Assembly (NCBI RefSeq): GCF_020386615.1
Contig: NZ_CP077769.1
Span: 7,551,501 to 7,615,500, forward strand
Direction of reading: 5' to 3'
Length of the DNA stretch: 64,000 bases
Origin: Chitinophaga pendula
GTDB lineage: Bacteria; Bacteroidota; Bacteroidia; Chitinophagales; Chitinophagaceae
Positions 16,762 through 27,800 of this stretch are shown one piece after another. The position numbers and the translations under genes are program-made. Every line of letters begins with the position of its first letter. Positions within the stretch are counted from its first letter, which is position 1. Under the pieces are notes generated by a model that worked only from the letters and a program-made list of their open reading frames with translations, was not told where the DNA came from and did not search any database.

Positions 16762-18372
16762 ATGACAATGGATGAAGTGTATCTCAAGCCCAACACCGTG
16801 ATAGAACCACTTTTCAAGCGGTGGTATGCGTGGTCTCACCTGATCTCTCCTGCCACTGCTGCTATGAATGTAGTAGGGCGGCATATGAAGATCATGGACA
16901 GTTACATTCAGGCGCCTGCTATTCACGCTGCAGCTGCACGTAATGCGAAGATGAAAGGTGGCCCTTTTATGGATTACCAGGAAAATAGGGTGGAAGACAT
17001 CAAACGGCTGCGCGAAGCGACGCAAATGGACCAGGCTGCACAGATCAAATTGGTGGCTGCTATCCGGGAATTAAATGCCTTGCTGAAGCGGGAAGCCACC
17101 GGTTATGGCATGGAAGCATTATACGATAAAGTACCGGCATCGCTGAAAGGTTATGTGGAACTGGTGTATGACCTGGAAAATAATCCATCGTTCCGCTTGT
17201 TCGAACCATTGTTATATCAGAGTGAATACTATGATGAATCGGCGCAGTCTATTGCGTTGTGGATCACCAATAATGATGAACGGCCTTTCTGCCTGAGCAC
17301 TCCCAGGCTGGATGAACCACATGTACTGCATCTGCCTATGCCTTTCAGGGCCAAAGAGATCGATGAACTTGCCAGCGCCAAACGGAAGCCGGCGTCTTAC
17401 AAACACCTGGCCGACATCTTTGGTATTACACCTGCACAAGAGCCATTGTTCCGGGATCTTTTTGTATCAACACCTCCTACTCCCTATAATCGCTATACCG
17501 GCGATAAGATCCGTATGCGTTATTTTGGTCATGCCTGCATCCTGATCGAAACCAATGAAGTGAGCATCCTGCTGGACCCATTGATCAGCTACTATGGTTA
17601 TGAACACAGCATATCCCACTATTCAGATTATGACCTGCCCGAAAAAATAGACTATGTGCTGATCACCCATAATCACCAGGACCATATCCTGTTTGAGACT
17701 TTATTGCCGCTGAGACATAAGATCGGCAAACTGGTCGTACCCCGCTCTGGCGGAGGCTCCCTACAGGACCCAAGCCTGGAACTAATGTTCCGGCATACCG
17801 GCTTTGACCAGGTGATCAGTGTGGGAGAAATGGAAAACATTCAGCTGGAGGATAACCTCGTACTTACCGGCATTCCATTTACCGGTGAACATAGTGACCT
17901 GGATATTCGTTCTAAGTTGTGTTACCATGTGAAAGCGGGACAGTTTTCTATACTATTTGTAGCAGACTCCCGTATTGTTACGCCTGAACTATATCATCAT
18001 ATTTATAGACAGACGGGTGATGTAGATGTGATATTCCTGGGTATGGAGTGCGATGGAGCCCCGTTGTCCTGGCTGTATGGTCCGTTGTTACAGCAAGACC
18101 TGGCACGGGACAAAGACGCTTCCCGTCGCCTGAGCGGTTCTGATTATGAGAGAGGCATGCACCTGGTAGATATCTTCCATCCGAAAGAGATATATGTATA
18201 CGCAATGGGACAGGAACCCTGGCTGGAATTTATCAGTAGTATTAAATACACCGATGAGTCCAATCCCATCGTACAGTCGAATAAACTGATCCGGGAATGT
18301 GAATCAAAGGGTATTGTAGCAGAACGACTATATGGAGAAAAAGAACTTCTATATAATTACGAGCTCGTATGA
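16762..18372 (+). CDS. CmlA-like diiron beta-hydroxylase (metallo-beta-lactamase fold)
   Basis: A 536-residue protein, matching the size of CmlA, the diiron oxygenase that beta-hydroxylates a carrier-bound amino acid in chloramphenicol biosynthesis; relatives such as FrsH act on NRPS-bound leucine. The N-terminal 240 residues have the family-specific helical region (YLKPNTVIEPLFKRWYAW, LISPATAAMN, KGYVELVYDL), absent from ordinary lactamase-fold hydrolases. The C-terminal domain has RMRYFGHACILIE and the metal motif H303-N-H305-Q-D307-H308. Further candidate ligands are E376-H377 in FTGEHSDLD and D402 in FVADS. It likely hydroxylates the beta-carbon of an amino acid loaded on one or more PCP domains of this cluster. 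Which residue is not known. Its stop overlaps the next start (ATGA at 18,369). Confidence 0.88.
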   Translation: MTMDEVYLKPNTVIEPLFKRWYAWSHLISPATAAMNVVGRHMKIMDSYIQAPAIHAAAARNAKMKGGPFMDYQENRVEDIKRLREATQMDQAAQIKLVAAIRELNALLKREATGYGMEALYDKVPASLKGYVELVYDLENNPSFRLFEPLLYQSEYYDESAQSIALWITNNDERPFCLSTPRLDEPHVLHLPMPFRAKEIDELASAKRKPASYKHLADIFGITPAQEPLFRDLFVSTPPTPYNRYTGDKIRMRYFGHACILIETNEVSILLDPLISYYGYEHSISHYSDYDLPEKIDYVLITHNHQDHILFETLLPLRHKIGKLVVPRSGGGSLQDPSLELMFRHTGFDQVISVGEMENIQLEDNLVLTGIPFTGEHSDLDIRSKLCYHVKAGQFSILFVADSRIVTPELYHHIYRQTGDVDVIFLGMECDGAPLSWLYGPLLQQDLARDKDASRRLSGSDYERGMHLVDIFHPKEIYVYAMGQEPWLEFISSIKYTDESNPIVQSNKLIRECESKGIVAERLYGEKELLYNYELV

Positions 18373-20756
18373 TAGCAAATAATATCAAGTTGTTATGGAG
18401 AAATGTACTTCATAATAAGATTACATATTTCATAGGATTTCTGAGCCTGCTCACGGGTATCACCTGTGCGCTGATAACATTTATTCTCGCTGTGTATGAG
18501 TTACGATATGACGATTTTCATCAGTACAAGGACCGGATATACCGGGTATCTACAGCAGTCACCATAGAAGGCAATAGCAACAGATTGGCGGTAAGTCCCC
18601 GTCAGCTGGGCCATGCTATCGTCTCCGATCTGTCAGACGTGACCGATTTCACCAGGATCCGGCAATATGAAAGCGGTATATTCGATTTCCAGGGTAAGAA
18701 ACTCATGGAGAAGAAAGTATTGCTTGCGGAGCCTAATTTCTTCCGGTTCTTCTCTTTCCCCTTGGTCAAAGGTGATACCACTGCATTGGAAAATCCGGGT
18801 AGTGTGGTCGTTACAGAAGATTTTGCCCGTAGAGTATTCGGAGAGGCGGATCCAATCGGAAAGACACTCAACTTCCTGGACAAATTCCCGCTGATTGTCA
18901 CCGGCGTCGTACGTAACATTCCCGGTAACAGCCATCTGCAATTCAATGTGCTGATCGCTTACAATACGTTTAACCTGCAGGATGCATGGGATGAAATTGA
19001 CGTATATACCTACATCATGCGGAATGAGAAAACGGATGAAAGCACGCTTAGCAGAAAACTGGATGTTTTTTCGAAAACGCATATTGAAGAGGCTGTAAAA
19101 GAATATAATGCAACGATGGCCCTTCGCCTGATACCGCTACCGGATATCCATCTGACCACAGACCTGGAAGATGAGCTTTCACCAGCTGGTAGTATGGGAT
19201 ATATCTACATGTTATTCAGCATAGCATTCTTCTTCCTGCTGATCGGCTGTTGCAGTTACATCAATATAAATATCGCCAATTCTATAAGAAGGGTCAAAGA
19301 GGTAGGTATGAAAAGGGTGCTGGGTGCTACCCCACGGGATATTGCAGGGCAGTTCGTTACAGAGTTTATGACTATCACCCTGGTCGTACTGTTACTCGCA
19401 ATAGGTCTGGTGCTGATCCTGTTGCCAGTAGTATCTGCATTTGTGGATAAACGTATCGGTGCAGGCATCCTGTATGATGCACGCATTCTGGTAATGTACT
19501 TGCTCGTCATATTGCTGGCAGGTGTCGTATCCGTATTGTATCTCTTGTTCGGACTACTCAAATACAGCCCGCAGCAAATGCTGCAGAAAAGGCTGGTGGC
19601 CGGAAGGGTGAAGTTCTCTGCCATGCAGCTGGTCGTGCTTTTTCAGTTCGGCGTGTCGATCATTATGCTCCTGATGATATTTGTAATAAGAGGACAGGTT
19701 CATTACATCTCTACGATAGATCTTGGACTTAATAATAAAAATATACTATCGGTAGAAGTGCCTGTAGGCGAGGCTGGTAAAGCATCTGTATTTAAACAGT
19801 CGCTGCTTAAACAGCCTGGCATCATGGCTGTCAGCAGCGATGATTTTGCACCGGCAGAGAAAGATATCAAAAATATCTTCCGGGTAAATATGCAAGGAAA
19901 AGCCAAGGATAAAGTGATCACCAGCTATTATGTGGATGAATCTTACATTCCGACCATGGGATGTACCCTGACAGCAGGTAGGAACTTTAATCCTGATTTT
20001 CCTTCTGATTACAACGGTGCTGTACTGGTGAATGAAACACTGGTAAAACAGATGGGCTGGAGAGATCCATTGCAGGAAAGATTAAAAGGGCCGCTGGAAG
20101 CAGGTGGTACCAGTGATCGTGATGCTGCTATTGTAGGGGTCGTAAAGGATTTTTATATCAACTCCCTGCATAATCCGATAGAGCCGCTGGTATTGATGTT
20201 GTCTCCCAAAAATGGTCGTTGTAAGTACATGCACATTAAGCTGGTAGGTAATAACGCCGGCGGTACGATCAAAAAAGTAGAAGATATCTATAAGACACAT
20301 TTTCGAAGTGCTCCCTTCCGGTACGAGTTCCTGGAAGATAAATATGATCAGTTGTATAAAAATGACCGTAAACTGGTCGCTATCCTCATGCAAGGTACAG
20401 CCGCTGTATTGCTGATTACTTGTCTCGGCATCTTCGGATTATCCGCTATGTTCTCCTCTCGTATGGAAAAAGAGATGGGAATACGGAAAGCACTGGGATG
20501 CTCCTCACCGGAAATATTCTACTTGTATGTGAAACGTTTTCTACGCCTGTGCCTGATTGCTAATATTATTGCCTTACCCCTGGCTGCTTATCTTATCAGC
20601 TTGTGGTTAAGAGAGTATACTTACAGGATCGGATTCAGCTGGATATATTTTGCCGGAACCATCCTGTTATCTGTTTTTATTGTCATCGGAACTACGAGTT
20701 ATCATGCCGGTAGGATCGCACGCCAGAAAGTTGTGAAGTTCCTGCGTGCAGAATAA
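18369..20756 (+). CDS. FtsX/MacB-like ABC transporter permease
   Basis: A 795-residue double-module permease of the type common in Bacteroidota. A membrane helix lies at about residues 17-43 (FIGFLSLLTGITCALITFILAVYEL), then a periplasmic MacB_PCD domain, then an FtsX helix block beginning near residue 277. A second periplasmic region and a final FtsX block follow. The cytoplasmic coupling motif appears twice, as EVGMKRVLGAT and EMGIRKALGCS. No ATPase subunit is adjacent, so it must use one encoded elsewhere. It starts inside the stop of the CmlA-like gene, so it is co-translated. It may give resistance or help move the lipopeptide across the envelope, but that is inference. Confidence 0.88.
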   Translation: MIANNIKLLWRNVLHNKITYFIGFLSLLTGITCALITFILAVYELRYDDFHQYKDRIYRVSTAVTIEGNSNRLAVSPRQLGHAIVSDLSDVTDFTRIRQYESGIFDFQGKKLMEKKVLLAEPNFFRFFSFPLVKGDTTALENPGSVVVTEDFARRVFGEADPIGKTLNFLDKFPLIVTGVVRNIPGNSHLQFNVLIAYNTFNLQDAWDEIDVYTYIMRNEKTDESTLSRKLDVFSKTHIEEAVKEYNATMALRLIPLPDIHLTTDLEDELSPAGSMGYIYMLFSIAFFFLLIGCCSYININIANSIRRVKEVGMKRVLGATPRDIAGQFVTEFMTITLVVLLLAIGLVLILLPVVSAFVDKRIGAGILYDARILVMYLLVILLAGVVSVLYLLFGLLKYSPQQMLQKRLVAGRVKFSAMQLVVLFQFGVSIIMLLMIFVIRGQVHYISTIDLGLNNKNILSVEVPVGEAGKASVFKQSLLKQPGIMAVSSDDFAPAEKDIKNIFRVNMQGKAKDKVITSYYVDESYIPTMGCTLTAGRNFNPDFPSDYNGAVLVNETLVKQMGWRDPLQERLKGPLEAGGTSDRDAAIVGVVKDFYINSLHNPIEPLVLMLSPKNGRCKYMHIKLVGNNAGGTIKKVEDIYKTHFRSAPFRYEFLEDKYDQLYKNDRKLVAILMQGTAAVLLITCLGIFGLSAMFSSRMEKEMGIRKALGCSSPEIFYLYVKRFLRLCLIANIIALPLAAYLISLWLREYTYRIGFSWIYFAGTILLSVFIVIGTTSYHAGRIARQKVVKFLRAE

Positions 20757-20871
20757 ATATACATCTGTCAGCTTTATCACCGCTATCAACACCTTTGCTA
20801 TGCCAACATGGCGCTAGCTCCCGCTGCTGGCTGCCGTACTGTAATTGATCTTCTCATCTTTAAACCTGTAT

Positions 20872-21840
20872 ATGCTTTATCTCAATACCTCTCACCTGAA
20901 AGATATTACACCTTTGTGGCCGGAAGTGATCAATACGATACGTAATGCATCGATTGCTGCGGGTAATCAGGATTATCATCAGCCTATAAAATCATATGTA
21001 CGTTACAAAGATCCAAGAAACCGTATTATCTCCATGCCGGCATATGTCGGGGGCAAAATGGATGTGGCAGGCATCAAATGGATAGCCAGCTTTCCAGGTA
21101 ATATAGAGCAACAGTTGCCCAGGGCCCATTCTGTAAGTATTCTCAATAATGCGGATAACGGGGTGCCGGTTTGTATAATTAATAGCCCGCTGATCAGTGG
21201 TATTCGTACTGCTGGCGTTACCGGGCTTATATTGGCTGATTACCTCGACGCCTATCCGCAACGGACAGATCTCCGTGTGGGTATCCTCGGTATGGGACCC
21301 ATAGGCCAGCTGCACCTGGAAATGGCGCAGTGGTTAGCGGGCGACCGGGTAGCAGCCTATCACCTGCATGACCTGAAAGGGATCGATTCAGATATCATAC
21401 CAGCAGCCATACGTCCGTTGACAAAGATCGAAGATAGCTGGGAACCAATCGTTGCCGGATGCGACATTGTGATCACCTGTACGGTAGCATCCTCTCCTTA
21501 CATACAGGCGGTTCCTCTTCCGGGATCCATTCATCTGAACGTATCCCTTCGTGATTATCACGCAGACTTCAGGGACCATGTACAGCTGATGATTGTGGAC
21601 AATTGGGAAGAAGTATGCAGGGAAAATACCAACATTGAGCATATGCACCAGCAGAAAGGATTGCAGAAGTCAGAAACTTGTTCTATTGCTGAATTTGTTC
21701 TCAACAGACCTTTCACTACGCTTGCACCGGATAGTGTCAGCATGTTTAACCCGATGGGGATGGCGATCTTCGATATTGCTGTGGGTAAACTATATTATGA
21801 AACTGCCATAGCGCAGGGAATAGGTGTTCAGCTCGATTAA
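20872..21840 (+). CDS. sbnB: SbnB-like 2,3-diaminopropionate biosynthesis enzyme (ornithine cyclodeaminase family)
   Basis: SbnB is an NAD-dependent dehydrogenase that oxidatively splits N-(1-amino-1-carboxyethyl)-glutamate, made by SbnA, into L-2,3-diaminopropionate and 2-oxoglutarate. The protein has the family segment SPLISGIRTAGVTGLILADYL, an NAD-binding motif GILGMGPIGQLHLEMAQ near residues 140-156, and the typical end SVSMFNPMGMAIFDIAVGKLYYE. The ATG at 20,872 gives 322 residues; an upstream TTG at 20,845 adds nine residues and is less likely. No SbnA homologue is in the window. Four downstream A domains with diamino-acid-type pockets support a role in precursor supply. Other mu-crystallin/ornithine cyclodeaminase activities cannot be excluded. 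Confidence 0.85.
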   Translation: MLYLNTSHLKDITPLWPEVINTIRNASIAAGNQDYHQPIKSYVRYKDPRNRIISMPAYVGGKMDVAGIKWIASFPGNIEQQLPRAHSVSILNNADNGVPVCIINSPLISGIRTAGVTGLILADYLDAYPQRTDLRVGILGMGPIGQLHLEMAQWLAGDRVAAYHLHDLKGIDSDIIPAAIRPLTKIEDSWEPIVAGCDIVITCTVASSPYIQAVPLPGSIHLNVSLRDYHADFRDHVQLMIVDNWEEVCRENTNIEHMHQQKGLQKSETCSIAEFVLNRPFTTLAPDSVSMFNPMGMAIFDIAVGKLYYETAIAQGIGVQLD

Positions 21841-21858
21841 CTACCTATAAAAGACGGT

Positions 21859-24800
21859 ATGTATACATTGGAGAATAGAGGTAGCTTGACTGCTGTACTG
21901 ATGGAATACCATGCGAAAGAGGATGCAGGTATATATTTCGACCGTGGGGGGGATACTCCCGACTATCTGTCGTATGCCGCTCTCATTCGGATCAGTTTCC
22001 GTATGGGCGAAGTATTGACTTCCGGAGGTATGTGCCCGGGTGATGAGCTCGTGATGCAGGTAGAGGACAGCAAACTGTTTATCTGTATTTTCTGGGCCTG
22101 CCTGATAAAAGGGATCATACCTGTCCCGCTGGCTGTAGGTACCCAGGAAGACTATAAGCATAAAGTATGGCAGGTATGGAAACAGCTGGCCAATCCCTAT
22201 ATTATTTGCAGTCCTCGTCAGCAGGAATACCTGGAAAACTATCTCGCAGAACAGGAGCCGGCGATGACAGCGGCCTTTCAGGGAAGAGCATTCACGGGCC
22301 TGCAGCCAGAGACATTTGATGCTGTTACGCCGGTGCCACTGAACGATATCGCTACGGAAGGAATACAGGATCAGCTGGCATTTATACAATTCTCCTCGGG
22401 GTCTACCGGTAATCCGAAAGGAATATCCCTGACCCATTGTAATGTACTGCATAACATTGCAGCCATGCTACGGCGGATGAAGATCACGGTAGCCGACCGT
22501 ATGCTCAGTTGGGTACCGCTGACGCACGATATGGGATTAATACTGGCTCACCTGATGAGCACTATGGCGGGCATTGATCAGTATATCGTGCCCACTGACG
22601 CTTTCCGGCGCAGGCCCCTGCAATGGATGCAGAAAGTAAGCCGGTACCGGGCTTCCATACTTTATACCAATAATTTTGGGCTCAAATATTTTATTTCCCT
22701 CTTCGATGATGCGCATTTATATGACTGGGACTTGTCCTGCATAAGGATCATTTTTAATGGAGGAGAACCTGTATCAGCAGAAGTCGCAAATATATTCCTG
22801 GAAAAACTGGCACCTTTCGGGCTGCAGCGAGGGACCATGCTTCCCTGTTATGGAATGGCAGAAGCTTCTGTAGGTGCTACTTTTTGCGAGCCGGGTACGG
22901 GTATGACCTATCACCGTATGGACCGCAATTATCTTAATACAGGCGATAAAGTGCAGTTCCTGCAGCCAACAGATGCTGCTGGCAGTACATTGGTAGAAGT
23001 AGGCGCTGTACTGGACAACTTACAATTACGCATCATCGACGATAAAGACCAGGAACTGCCGGATGAGCACATCGGCTATATCTGTATGAAAGGACCGAAT
23101 GTTACCAAAGGGTACTATCGGAATGAAGCAGCAACAGTATCTGCTTTCCTCGAACAGGAATGGTTACGTACCGGTGACGTGGGCTTTATACGAAATGGCC
23201 GGCTAGTGGTAACAGGGCGTGCTAAAAATATTATTATTATCAATGGGCGTAACTATTACCCCAGTGATATTGAGGCCATAGCAGAAGGAGCTTCGCAGCT
23301 TGATAGACCGGTGGTAATCGCATGCGGTGTGACGCCAGCGGAGGACCTGCTGGAACAACTGCTGATATTTGTCGTGTTCCGGGGGGCGTTGTCCGAATTC
23401 ATCCCCGTAGCAGCTGCCATCAAAAAAGCCATATGGGAGCAGGCCGGGCTGAATGTACTGCATGTAATACCATTAAAAAAAGTACCCAAGACTACCAGTG
23501 GAAAAGTGCAGTACTTCCGGCTGAGGGAAAGCTTTTTATCAGGTGCTTTTGATGATATGTTACTATCATCCGGTACGAAAGAAGATAAGGGGGACATACA
23601 AACTACATTGCTGAAAAAAGTACGCCATATGCTCGCTGATGATACCCTTACTGCTGATGACCTGCTGTTCTCCGGTGGCATCAATAGTTTGCTTATCATG
23701 CAGCTGGCCGGGTTTATACAGGCGATATATGAAGTGCGTTTGCCTGTACAGGACTTTTTCGGAGATCTTACCATAGCGGCTATTGCAGCCAAGATCACAA
23801 CCGCAATACCTCGCCGGGAAAAAGTATCGGTGCTTACATCGGCTTCTTCAGGTAGCTGGCCTTTATCGCATGCCCAAAAAGGACTGTGGTATATTCATCA
23901 TGAAAGAGAACACCATAATACTGCCTACAATAATGTACTTGCATTTGGTATAAAAGGGACGCTAAATGTGGCAGCGCTGGTAACAGCTCAGCGCCAGCTG
24001 ATCACACGGTATGAGATACTCCGTACCCGGTTTGCAGTGACAGATGTCGGGCCGGTGCAGGAAATCATGGATGTAGCTGATAGTCCGTTCTTTTTTGAAC
24101 ACAGGGTGTTGCCGGATGAAACGGATATCAGGCATATTGCTGATTCATTGATCAGGCAAGAGAATGATTATGGTTTTGATCTCGGAAAAGATGCGCTCAT
24201 GCGTACGCATCTGTTGAGTAAAAGCGGTACAATACATTACCTAATCCTCAATATCCATCATATAATCACAGATGCCTGGTCGGTGAAACTGTTGCTGAAT
24301 GAGCTCACCATCCACTATAATGCTGTTATGCGCGGAGAACAGGTAGGGCAGACATGCTTTTTCCCGCAATACAAAGATTATGTAGCATGGCAGCAGCAAT
24401 GGTTGGCCGATATAGAAGGGCAGCAGGCAGCCGAATACTGGCAGCAAAAACTGGCATATGCCGCATCGGGATGGAATATAACCGGTACAAAGGCGCGGCC
24501 GGAATTTAAAACCTATGATGGTGCTATGATCTCCCGGCAGCTCGATGTGAACCAGCACACACAGATACAGGCATTCTGTAAAGCACACCAGGTAAGCCCC
24601 TTCATGTTGTTGCTGGCTACGGTCAAATTATTATTGTACAAATACACCGGGGAGGAAGATCTGGTTATAGGTACGCCCGCATATGGACGTGCAGGATTCC
24701 AGGATCAGCCAGGGCTTTTTATAAACATGCTCCCATTGCGTACGCAACTGTCTGCCAATGATTCATTTTTTGTATTGCTGAAAGATATCCGTCATACCTG

Positions 24801-27800
24801 TCTGGAAGCATACGAATACCAGCAGTATCCCTTTGAACTCATTTTGCAGGACCTGCGATTAGCCAGAGATAGCAGCCGTTCTCCGCTGTTCGACATTATG
24901 GTGGAATACAATCACACCCAGTTGCTGGCTGATCAACTTTTACTGTGGGAGGGAGCTGCTGTTACCATGCAGCCACGGATAATTAAACACAGCTTGTATG
25001 ATCTTAGTTTCGAATTCGATCAGCAACCAGATGGACTTGTATTAAAGCTGCACTATAATACGGACATCTTTGATGAGCCACTGGTATCGCAGCTCTTGTC
25101 ACATTTCTTTACATTACTTACAGCTGTACACAGGCAGCCGGAAAAACCACTTTATACATTCAGTTATATTTCCGTTGATGAACAGGCGCAATTGCTTCAG
25201 TATTGTAAAGGGCCCGTACGTAATTATGATCTCTCCGGTAGTTATATCAGTTATTTCGAACGCCATCTGCCGGCCTGGAAGGATCGGGTGGCAGTTGCCT
25301 ATAATGGTACCACCTATACATTTGCGGAGGTAGATGAAATATCCGGAAGGATAGCCTCCTACTTACGTACACAATGGAACGTAACTGAGGATGTTTGTGT
25401 GGCAATATTACTGAACAGGTCACCCGAGTTCCTGTGGTGGGTATTGGGTATATGGAAAGCGGGAGGTGCCTATGTACCTGTGGACCCCGCGTTACCTGTT
25501 GCGCGTATACGCTATATGCTGGACTGTTCAGAAGCCCGTTGCCTGTTGATAACAGATGATGAACTTTTACGTCATCCTGATATCGCGGGCTCCTCCCTGA
25601 CAGATAAGTCCGTGAACATCACTGCTGTGCAGGATACATTACAGCAACATCCTTTCTTACAGCCAGCAGCAGACAATCCGGTAGCTCTGGCATATGTATT
25701 GTTCACCTCCGGCTCTACGGGCGCTCCCAAAGGAGTGATGATCACTCATCGGGGTATGCTCAATCATATGTTTGGTTTTATAGAATACTTACAGATAGAT
25801 GAGGACAGCCGGATAGCACAGAACGCTTCACAGTCATTCGATATATCTGTCTGGCAGTTCTTTACGACGTTGCTGACAGGCGGGACCGTATATATTTATG
25901 ACCAGCAACTAGTCTACCAACCGGGTTCTTTTGCGCAGCGTCTGGCCGAAGATCGTATAAGCGTACTGGAAGTTGTCCCTTCCTATTTGAAGCTGTTGCT
26001 GGATGAAGGCTGGTTATCTGACACTACGGATGTCGCATTAGAGAGTTTGTTAGTAACGGGAGAAGAGATCAGACCGGGACTGGCACTAAGAGCATTAGCA
26101 CTATTACCTGATACTATCCGGTTGATTAATGCATATGGTCCCGCAGAGGCTTCTGACGATGTGACGTTGCATCATATTACTGCCGCTAATATTGCTTCGG
26201 AAGTACCTATCGGCAAACCTATGCCGAATAACAATGTATATGTGATAGATAGAGCTGGTAATTTATGCGCACCCTATGTCCGGGGCGAAATAGCTGTCTC
26301 CGGTACAGGAGTAGGAAGAGGTTATATTAATAATGAAACGCTGACACAGGCTGTCTTTACCACCGATCCTCATGAACCAGGCACCATATTATACCATACC
26401 GGTGACATTGGTTATATGGACCGGGATGGGCATTATTACTTTCTCTGGCGCAGAGATAACCAGGTAAAGGTAAGAGGATACCGTATTGAACTGGGAGAGA
26501 TAGAAAAAGTGCTGATGACGGTAGCCGGCGTAACAGAGGCGGTCGTCCTGGCAAAAAATGCACAGGACACCGGGATGTCGCTTATTGCATTCACTGCAGG
26601 TACTGCCGAGCAGGATACTGCCAGACTGAAAAGTGCTGTAGCAGCAGCTTTGCCTGCGTATATGATGCCGGTATGTTTTATTCATCCGCAGGAATGGCCA
26701 TTGAATAATAATGGTAAAACAGATCGTAAGGCGTTGCTTGCGTTAGCAGGCAATATTACAGTTACTGTTGATACGGCTGCCAGCGATATGGGACCACTGG
26801 AGCATCGACTGGCGGCTCTCTGGTCTGCCGTGCTAAGTGTACCGGCCGAAATATCGATGTACAGCAACTTTTTTGTACTGGGGGGACATTCTTTATCAGC
26901 TATGCAACTTATCCAGCGTATCAGAAAAGAATGGAATGTACAACTTAGTCTGAGTATAGTATTCAGACAGCAGACACTGGAGGCAATGGCGAATGGAATA
27001 AGGAATGCACGCCAACAGGCTGCTGCTGATATCCCACTCTTACCTGAACAGGAAGATTATGCAGTCGCCACCGAACAAACGCGCTTCCTTATTACCAATG
27101 AGCTGGATCAGGGTAATTATACCAATAATGCGGTTGGAGGTATCTGTATTGAAGGGCATTTAAATATAGAGCGCTTTAAGAAAGCCGCCCGGTTGCTGCC
27201 GGAACGACACGAGATACTACGGTCTGTAATAAGAAAAAAAGGATTTGAATATCGTTTTTATATACAACCATCTACGGAAGAAGCAACGGATATACAGTAT
27301 ACAGACATCAGTAACAATGCTGCTATAGACGAAGTACTGGCAGATATAGCACGGAAGGAAGCTACACATGTTTTCGATGTCAGCAGTTTACCGCTGATAC
27401 GCTGGCACCTGGTAAAGAAAGGCCACGCTTCTTATGTATTACTCGTGACGCTACATCACGTTATTGCCGATGGAGGGTCCCTGGTTGTATTATTAAAAGA
27501 TGTACTACAGCTATATCAGTCACCGGAAGAAGATCCGGTTTTACTGCGTACCCGCATACAGTACAAGGATTATGTAGCATGGCATGAAGAACAGCAGGAT
27601 GTGCATACGAGGAATACTTTTTGGAAGAATTATCTGGCAATGCCGCTGCCTGTCACATCATTGCCAGTCGATTTACCTCGCAATAATGAAAGACTGCACC
27701 CGGCAGCCAGCCTCGTTTTTAACCTGGAACCAGCTTTGATACAGGATGTAAAGGTAATGGCTACTAATATAGGCGTAACGCCATTTATGTTGTTACTCGC

